Shown here one piece after another: positions 58,691 to 64,000 of a DNA stretch of 64,000 nucleotides. This stretch comes from a virus. The stretch spans positions 16,083 to 80,082 of IMG/VR virus record IMGVR_UViG_3300032282_005588. One strand, written 5' to 3'. Positions within the stretch are counted from its first letter, which is position 1. Each line of letters opens with the position of its first letter. A program made the position numbers and the translations under genes. The notes under the pieces are model-generated. The model searched no databases. It saw only the letters and a program-made list of their open reading frames with translations, and was not told the DNA's origin.

Positions 58691-58773
58691 AGTGTTAATT
58701 ACTAACGCTCTATAAGAGTTATGAAGAATTGTTTGGCTTTACATGATTCATTACATACATTAACATCATAATA
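58691..58773 (+). promoter_or_regulatory. Palindrome-plus-promoter block, copy 6
   Basis: AGTGTTAATTACTAACGCTC (58691-58710), then TACATACATTAACATCATAA ending near 58772, upstream of the 58786 gene. Confidence 0.6.
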
Positions 58774-58785
58774 AGAAATAATAAT

Positions 58786-59631
58786 ATGAATACAATTGAA
58801 TTAACTCCATCGGAATTTGAACTTATCAAATTAAAACGTGAACAAGAAGATTTACTTGAAAAGCAATTAAAAATTAAAAAAGAAATTGCTCTTGAAAAAG
58901 AAATAATTGAAAAAGAAGCCATTATTAGTAAATACCAAGAAAAAGACAGTCAACAAATAAAAGCAACTAACTTTTTTGCAGAAAAGTTAGGTAAAAATTA
59001 TGAAATAATTCTTCGTAAATATGACCAACAAATGGTTATAGAGGGTGATTATATTAATAAATTAAATCCAAGTGAAGAGAATTATAAAAGACATATTATT
59101 TGGATAAAAACATTTGAACGAATATCAGCTAAAATTAAATATGATAATTATCATATAGATGTAGTAGAATTTATTACATATGGTAAATATGGAAAATTGA
59201 AGGAAAATAAAGGGTATAGAATGTATGTTTCAGGACCAGGAATTTCTTCTAATAGAAGAAGTTATATTAATATTAAAAAAATAAGTGATTTAATTGAGAA
59301 TGCTATTAATAAAATAAATAATGAAAAGCAATTAGAAGAAAAAAAGAAAGGAGCTTTACAGATTACAGTAGATAAAATGAAAACATTATATCCTAATGCA
59401 AATATTATTACGGGTTATGATTATGAAAGAAATAATTATATGAAAAGGGCTTTTGGGGATCGTTATGATACTGTTGCTATTTGTTTTGAAAATGGTTCAT
59501 CTATAAAATATAGAGTATACTCAGATGCCTCTTTAGGAAGATTAAGTATTAATTTTCCTAGTAATATAAACGATAGTTGGTCTTTAATGGAATTACTATC
59601 TCAAATAAACTTTACTTTAATAACTAATTAA
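58786..59631 (+). CDS. Coiled-coil hypothetical protein (281 aa)
   Basis: 281 residues. Residues about 10-50 form a strongly charged coiled coil (REQEDLLEKQLKIKKEIALE). The remainder is globular with YRMYVSGPGISSNRRSYINI and AFGDRYDTVAICFENGSS. No family recognised. Own promoter block. Confidence 0.62.
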   Translation: MNTIELTPSEFELIKLKREQEDLLEKQLKIKKEIALEKEIIEKEAIISKYQEKDSQQIKATNFFAEKLGKNYEIILRKYDQQMVIEGDYINKLNPSEENYKRHIIWIKTFERISAKIKYDNYHIDVVEFITYGKYGKLKENKGYRMYVSGPGISSNRRSYINIKKISDLIENAINKINNEKQLEEKKKGALQITVDKMKTLYPNANIITGYDYERNNYMKRAFGDRYDTVAICFENGSSIKYRVYSDASLGRLSINFPSNINDSWSLMELLSQINFTLITN

Positions 59632-59643
59632 AATAATTATAAA

Positions 59644-60318
59644 ATGAAAACTTGGTTAATTTCAGACACCCATATGCAACATGATACATTAAACTTACCA
59701 AATAATGTAGATTGTGTTGTACATGCTGGTGATAGTACAAATTATAAAGATTTATTACGCAATCAGCAAGAATTTGAACTGTTTTTAATATGGTATGCAA
59801 ACTTACCAATTAAACATAAAATACTTATTGCAGGTAATCATGACTGTTGGGCTATAAAAAAGTACAATATTGACAAAGTTAAAGATCATGGTATAATATA
59901 CTTAGAACATGAATATTTTGAACTTGAAGGAAGATTAATATTTGGTAGTCCTTATACACCTACTTTTCATGATTGGCATTTTATGAAAGATAGAAATAAA
60001 TTATCAAAATATTGGGAAGCATTAATTGAAGGAATAGATTTGCTTATTACACATGGTCCACCAAAAGGAATATTAGATTTAAGTCATGATAAAAAACATA
60101 AATTAGAATTTTGTGGTGATAGTGCTTTAAGAAAAGCTGTTTTTAAAAATCAACCTAAAGTTCACCAGTTTGGTCATATTCATAACAGTAAAGATTGTTA
60201 TAATTCAGGTCAATTAAAACTTTCAATATTACCAACTTTATTTGTTAATGCTTCATGTGTAAGTGATGGTGAATTCGATAAAGGTTGCTCAAGTCATGGT
60301 CAAATAATAGAAATTTAA
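59644..60318 (+). CDS. Calcineurin-like metallophosphoesterase 1
   Basis: 224 residues with the full metal-binding set: LISDTHMQHD, VVHAGDSTN, IAGNHDCWA, ITHGPPKGILD and FGHIHNSK. Two-metal phosphoesterase; substrate unknown (nucleotide or DNA). A paralogue follows 14 bases later. Confidence 0.87.
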   Translation: MKTWLISDTHMQHDTLNLPNNVDCVVHAGDSTNYKDLLRNQQEFELFLIWYANLPIKHKILIAGNHDCWAIKKYNIDKVKDHGIIYLEHEYFELEGRLIFGSPYTPTFHDWHFMKDRNKLSKYWEALIEGIDLLITHGPPKGILDLSHDKKHKLEFCGDSALRKAVFKNQPKVHQFGHIHNSKDCYNSGQLKLSILPTLFVNASCVSDGEFDKGCSSHGQIIEI

Positions 60319-60332
60319 AACAAATTAATAAA

Positions 60333-61046
60333 ATGATAATAACATTTATATCAGATACACATAATAAACATAAATATCTTACTAAAGATTTACCTGGAGG
60401 AGACTTACTTATACACGCTGGGGATATATCTTCAATGGGGTATAAATACGAAATACAAGAATTTTGTGATTGGTTTGATGAAATTAATAACTACGATACA
60501 AAAGTGTTTATCGCGGGAAATCACGATTGGGGTTTTCAAACAAAACCAGATCAATGTAAAGGTTTATTAACTGGGTATAAAACTATTGATTATTTGGAAG
60601 ATGAAGAATTGGTGTTATATTTTGACGGACTGAATGGGGATAGATCAGAAGATAATATTAGAATATATGGCACACCTTGGCAACCTGAATTTTATAACTG
60701 GGCGTTTAATTTACCAAAAAATGGTGAAGAATTACAATCTAAATGGAATGCTATTCCTGAAGATACAGATATACTTATAACACATGGTCCCGCTTGGGGT
60801 ATTTTAGATGATGTTATAGATAGACGAGGTCTACATTTAGGATGTGAGTTACTAGCTAAACGTGTGCAGAAAATAAAACCCAAGATTCATGTTTGTGGAC
60901 ATATTCATACTGGTAGAGGTATCTATGAAAAAGATGGAACTTTGTATATTAATGCTTCTGCATTAAATGAACAATATCAATACACTTATAATCCTATTAC
61001 TATCGATTATAATTTTAATAATAATAAATACGAAATAATACTTTAA
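60333..61046 (+). CDS. Calcineurin-like metallophosphoesterase 2
   Basis: ATG 60333 is chosen because the longer frame overlaps the first phosphoesterase gene. 237 residues: FISDTHNKH, LIHAGDISSM, IAGNHDWGF, ITHGPAWGILDD and CGHIHTGRG. Tandem duplicate of the preceding gene, retaining all metal ligands. Confidence 0.88.
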   Translation: MIITFISDTHNKHKYLTKDLPGGDLLIHAGDISSMGYKYEIQEFCDWFDEINNYDTKVFIAGNHDWGFQTKPDQCKGLLTGYKTIDYLEDEELVLYFDGLNGDRSEDNIRIYGTPWQPEFYNWAFNLPKNGEELQSKWNAIPEDTDILITHGPAWGILDDVIDRRGLHLGCELLAKRVQKIKPKIHVCGHIHTGRGIYEKDGTLYINASALNEQYQYTYNPITIDYNFNNNKYEIIL

Positions 61047-61058
61047 TAAATAATTAAT

Positions 61059-61649
61059 ATGTTTAAATTAAATCAAATCCATTTTTATAACTCAGTTAAA
61101 TTAAGTTATGAAAAAATAAAAACAAAACAACTCCTAACTTATGTAGGATCTACTATTATGTCAGCTATATTAATTGGAATAATAGCTGGATTTATATCAA
61201 GTAAATTATCTACAACACAAATTACTGAACAGGAAAGGGTTTATATTATAAATGAATATAATAAGTTTTCCAATGAAGCATTAATTGATTATATGCAAGA
61301 ATTAAAAATAAAATTCCCATATATTGTATTAGCCCAATCTATGGTTGAAACTGGGAATTTTACATCTAAAATATTTAAAACTAATCATAACTTATTTGGG
61401 ATGAAAGTTGCAACTATCAGACCTACTACAAATTTAGGAGAACAATCAGGTCATGCTTATTATAGTAATTGGAAAAATTCAGTTATTGATTATGCTTTAT
61501 GGCAATGTAGAGTATTGAATGTTATTCAAACAGAAAATCAGTATTATGAATATTTATATGAACACTATGCTGAAGATAAGTCATATGTAGCTTTGGTTAA
61601 AAAGATTATTGAGGATAATAAATTAAAAGATAAATTCGATGAAAATTAA
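61059..61649 (+). CDS. Membrane-anchored glucosaminidase-like lysis protein
   Basis: 196 residues. Residues about 27-50 form a membrane segment (STIMSAILIGIIAGFISS), typical of signal-anchor endolysins. The domain KFPYIVLAQSMVETGNFTSK, FKTNHNLFGMK and WQCRVLNV matches GH73/FlgJ-like glucosaminidases, with the catalytic Glu in ETGNF. It probably degrades peptidoglycan at lysis or entry. Confidence 0.8.
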   Translation: MFKLNQIHFYNSVKLSYEKIKTKQLLTYVGSTIMSAILIGIIAGFISSKLSTTQITEQERVYIINEYNKFSNEALIDYMQELKIKFPYIVLAQSMVETGNFTSKIFKTNHNLFGMKVATIRPTTNLGEQSGHAYYSNWKNSVIDYALWQCRVLNVIQTENQYYEYLYEHYAEDKSYVALVKKIIEDNKLKDKFDEN

Positions 61650-61872
61650 AAAAACATTTATAAATTATAAACATTATGCTGATTACTTGTTAAAACAAGA
61701 GGGTGTAGATGATAAAATATTAGATGATCTTTTAAATAAAGGTCTCTTAAAAAGAATTAATACTCTAAGCAAAGATGGATATACAGTAATTGGATTTAGT
61801 CCCATGACTAAAGATGAATTTAAAAAAAGTAAATTTTATATAATTAATAAATTAATACCATGGTTAAAATAA
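61639..61872 (+). CDS. Hypothetical protein (77 aa)
   Basis: 77 residues, overlapping the preceding gene by 11 bases. Basic and helical: NYKHYADYLLKQEGVDDKIL, FSPMTKDEFKKSKFYIINK. Unknown function, in the lysis cluster. Confidence 0.6.
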   Translation: MKIKKTFINYKHYADYLLKQEGVDDKILDDLLNKGLLKRINTLSKDGYTVIGFSPMTKDEFKKSKFYIINKLIPWLK

Positions 61873-62186
61873 TTAAATTAAACGATAATAATCGTATTTG
61901 TATTACTAAAAAAATGTTTGAATCTTATATAAATATTGATTATATGGATCCAATTAATATTACATCAATTAGATTAGGAACGTTATCTGATGGAAAATGG
62001 GAATATCCTAATATAGGTTCTTTTAATAAATTAATACAGTTAAGTAAACAAAATGGTGGAATAAAATATTTTATAAAACGAGGTCAATTTGAAGATGTAG
62101 TTGATTTCGATATTAATTTAAGATGGAATTGTTTTAAACGTCGTTTTAATATTCAAGTTCATAAATTAACTAAAAATATATTTTAA
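61860..62186 (+). CDS. Hypothetical protein (108 aa)
   Basis: 108 residues: IIKLNDNNRICITKKMFESY, SIRLGTLSDGKWEYPN, RWNCFKRRFNIQVHKL. Overlaps the previous gene by 13 bases and the next by one. Unknown function. Confidence 0.6.
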   Translation: MVKIIKLNDNNRICITKKMFESYINIDYMDPINITSIRLGTLSDGKWEYPNIGSFNKLIQLSKQNGGIKYFIKRGQFEDVVDFDINLRWNCFKRRFNIQVHKLTKNIF

Positions 62187-62629
62187 TGAAAAAATTAATA
62201 TTAATACCTTTATTATTTATTTGTCTTTATTTAAAAGCACAAGTAACATTTGATTCTATTTATCACGAACTTAAAAGACAAGAAATCAAATACCCAGAAT
62301 TATTTACAGCATTAGCTATAACTGAAAGTGGATTAGGTACTTATGATGAAGATATTTTTCTTATTAGTATTAATAATTTTTGGTTATTAGAATATGAAAA
62401 AAAATGTAATTGTATTAATAAGGAAGGATTTTGTTCTTATAAAGACTTAACAACTGCTATAAAAGATTTAAAAAAAAGATTTGCTCCAACATTAAAAAAA
62501 GTACATTCTGAAGAACAAATGATTAAATATTTATGTATGTATTATGTGGGTGTAAGTCCTCAATCATTTAAAGGTGAATTATGGGTACGTAAATTAATAA
62601 CAATATATAACGATTCATTTTTTGAATAA
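62186..62629 (+). CDS. Secreted lysozyme/glucosaminidase-like protein
   Basis: 147 residues with an N-terminal signal peptide (KLILIPLLFICLYLKAQ). YPELFTALAITESGLGTYDE resembles the ALxxTExG start of lysozyme-like glucosaminidases, and a glutamate (ITESG) is in the catalytic place. Related in layout to the 61059 product, without membrane anchor. Possible lysis or entry enzyme. Confidence 0.6.
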   Translation: MKKLILIPLLFICLYLKAQVTFDSIYHELKRQEIKYPELFTALAITESGLGTYDEDIFLISINNFWLLEYEKKCNCINKEGFCSYKDLTTAIKDLKKRFAPTLKKVHSEEQMIKYLCMYYVGVSPQSFKGELWVRKLITIYNDSFFE

Positions 62630-62814
62630 TGAAAATACTTATTTCAATTTTATTATTATCACCACCAAAAGGATTAATAATAACTACTATACAAAGTAAT
62701 TTATCTGACTCTTGTAGGACAACTATTAGATTATTAGATAATAATAAAGATACTATTGTTTATTTTCCTAAAAATAAATGTCCTGAGATCAGGACTATAA
62801 TAACATTAAAATGA
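62629..62814 (+). CDS. Small secreted-type protein (61 aa)
   Basis: 61 residues starting KILISILLLSPPKGLIITTI, a possible short signal peptide, then CRTTIRLLDNNKDTIVYFP. Overlaps both neighbours by a few bases. Possibly a lysis accessory (spanin-like), not demonstrable. Confidence 0.5.
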   Translation: MKILISILLLSPPKGLIITTIQSNLSDSCRTTIRLLDNNKDTIVYFPKNKCPEIRTIITLK

Positions 62815-64000
62815 AAAAATTTATATTATTACTATCATTTTTTATAACTTTAAAAATCCAGGCTTCGCACGTAATGGGGGCTGACTTTGAGTACCAATGT
62901 TTAGGTAAAGACTCTTTTTACATAACAGTAAAAGTTTACAAAGACTGTAAAGGAGTAAACTTATCACCCATTGCTTTAATTATTACTCCGCTTTCAGCTG
63001 GATGTAGTTGGAGTACTTCAGCATCAATGACTCAAGTATCATGTGAAGATATTACACCTGTTTGTAAAAAATCTTGTTCTAAATGTGACAGACAGAATTG
63101 TAATGCAAATGGATATCCTAATGGAAGTAATTCTGGTTGTGCTTTTCAATATGGAATGGAAAAATTAACATTTAAATATTTGTTAGTTTTCCCTTCTAGT
63201 ATCAATAGTAAATGTTGTAAATTTAGAGTTAGTTATGAGCAATGTTGTAGAAATGGAAATATTACTACCTGTTGTGCAGGAGATAATTTCTTTTCATATG
63301 CAGAGTTTGACCGTTGTGTTAAACCTTGTAATTCTTCTCCAGTATTAGCTAATGATCCTGTTGCCATTCTTTGTGCAGGAAATTGTATTTGTTTAAACAA
63401 TGGAGCACGTGACACAGCAAACTTTGACTCAATTTCTTACAATCTTAGTTCAGCATTAGCTGCTTTTGGAACTCCAACATCATATAATAACCCATATACA
63501 GCTGTTCCAGGAAAACCAGGAGCTGCATCAGGAGGGCCTTTACAATACAAAGGTTTCCCTAAATACAAACCTAATCCAGCCCAACAATGTAGTGGTTTTG
63601 TGTTAGACTCAGTTACTGGAGATTTATGTTTTACACCACAAATACAACAAGTAGGTGTATTGGCTATAGATATTATAGAGTGGCGACGAGACTCTGTAAC
63701 AGGTAAGATGGTAAAAATTGGGCTCACACGGCGTGATATGCAAATTATCATCATGGCCAATTGCACCAACAAACCACCTGTAATTAAAGGTCCATTTTCA
63801 CAAATAGTTTGTGCAAACGATTTGGTTTGTTTTACTGATATGCAGATTACTGATCCTGATATGCTCAATGGTGCTCAAAAAGATTCAGTTAGGGTAAAAT
63901 GGAACTTTGGTATACCTAAAGCAACTTTTACTAAAAAATGGAATGGAAAGAATGAAGAATGGACACTTTGTTGGCAAACTACAAACAAAGACGCTCCTAA
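62811..64000 (+). CDS. Large secreted host-like protein, 3'-truncated
   Basis: The frame is open from ATG 62811 to the window end (about 396 codons so far). Signal peptide KKFILLLSFFITLKIQA, then ASHVMGADFEYQCLGKDSFY with ITVKVYKDCKG. This is the N-terminal domain typical of Bacteroidetes secreted adhesion/gliding proteins (SHxxGxxxxYxCxG...YRDC). It is cysteine-rich and has noticeably less A/T-biased codons than its neighbours. Probably acquired from a host; may decorate the virion or the infected cell. Confidence 0.72.
   Translation, partial: MKKFILLLSFFITLKIQASHVMGADFEYQCLGKDSFYITVKVYKDCKGVNLSPIALIITPLSAGCSWSTSASMTQVSCEDITPVCKKSCSKCDRQNCNANGYPNGSNSGCAFQYGMEKLTFKYLLVFPSSINSKCCKFRVSYEQCCRNGNITTCCAGDNFFSYAEFDRCVKPCNSSPVLANDPVAILCAGNCICLNNGARDTANFDSISYNLSSALAAFGTPTSYNNPYTAVPGKPGAASGGPLQYKGFPKYKPNPAQQCSGFVLDSVTGDLCFTPQIQQVGVLAIDIIEWRRDSVTGKMVKIGLTRRDMQIIIMANCTNKPPVIKGPFSQIVCANDLVCFTDMQITDPDMLNGAQKDSVRVKWNFGIPKATFTKKWNGKNEEWTLCWQTTNKDAP

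Noticed and set aside
50451-58711. GCGTTAATTACTAACGC palindromes as further attC sites
   Set aside because: They contain GTTA/TAAC but lack the spacer-stem-spacer design and do not bound cassettes with self-complementary ends; their sequence is conserved, unlike attC stems.
63233-63868. Minus-strand frames of 60 and 143 aa at the right end
   Set aside because: They are antisense to the continuous secreted-protein frame that runs from 62811 to the window end.

Overview
The window looks like part of a large, very AT-rich, T4-like (myovirus-type) phage genome that infects a Bacteroidetes/Flavobacteriia-type host. The basis is a T4-style replisome (family B polymerase, sliding clamp, both clamp-loader subunits), a phage GroES/GroEL pair, nucleotide-metabolism genes, a YadA-head-like fibre protein, A-rich translation starts without Shine-Dalgarno sequences, and a secreted protein at the right edge that resembles host gliding/adhesion proteins. 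Nearly all genes are on the + strand and tightly packed, often with ATGA overlaps.

Layout. 0-4.4 kb: a cut-off homing-type endonuclease, then nucleotide and deazaguanine genes (queE, HPRT-like, folE, dCTP deaminase) with a thioredoxin and a small nucleotidyltransferase. 4.5-6.9 kb: fibre region between two terminators. 7.0-15.6 kb: DNA polymerase, clamp, groES/groEL, clamp loader, RecB-type nuclease. 15.9-32 kb: a surface-sugar cluster with about nine glycosyltransferase-like genes, a 4,6-dehydratase, an RfbH-type 3-dehydrase, and an unusual trio (TPP lyase/synthase, acylating acetaldehyde dehydrogenase, 4-hydroxy-2-oxovalerate aldolase) suggesting a branched-chain deoxysugar. 32-35.5 kb: small phage genes and a SET-domain gene.

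35.5-38.7 kb is the most unusual region: an integron-like array. Six small-gene cassettes are separated by attC-like palindromes that share one architecture: outer box ATAAC/GTTAT, a 5-nt left spacer (mostly GGTTG), a 10-12-bp perfect inner stem, and usually a 2-nt right spacer. The array ends at a tyrosine recombinase gene. A seventh cassette with exactly this architecture sits 14 kb away at 52,037-52,297, inside a tRNA-Met(CAU) gene, between the D arm and the anticodon stem. Removing it restores the cloverleaf order. Each cassette's two ends are complementary to each other over up to about 10 bp, which fits cassettes that were once circular and were joined at TAACG. I regard this as a phage-borne integron-like system.

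38.7-44.3 kb: small early-type hypothetical genes. 44.3-48.9 kb: thyA, interrupted by an HNH endonuclease in a putative group I intron, followed by cargo genes each trailed by a copy of the last 11 codons of thyA. 49.4-50.4 kb: a minus-strand island with two tRNA-like genes. 50.4-59.6 kb: DNA-binding (AT-hook, HTH), RecA-like and DUF932 genes, many driven by a repeated palindrome-plus-promoter block. 59.6-64 kb: two phosphoesterases, two lysis/peptidoglycan-type proteins and the start of the host-like secreted protein.

Functional calls rest on motif recognition by eye. No database search or folding program was run. Many small genes remain unassigned.
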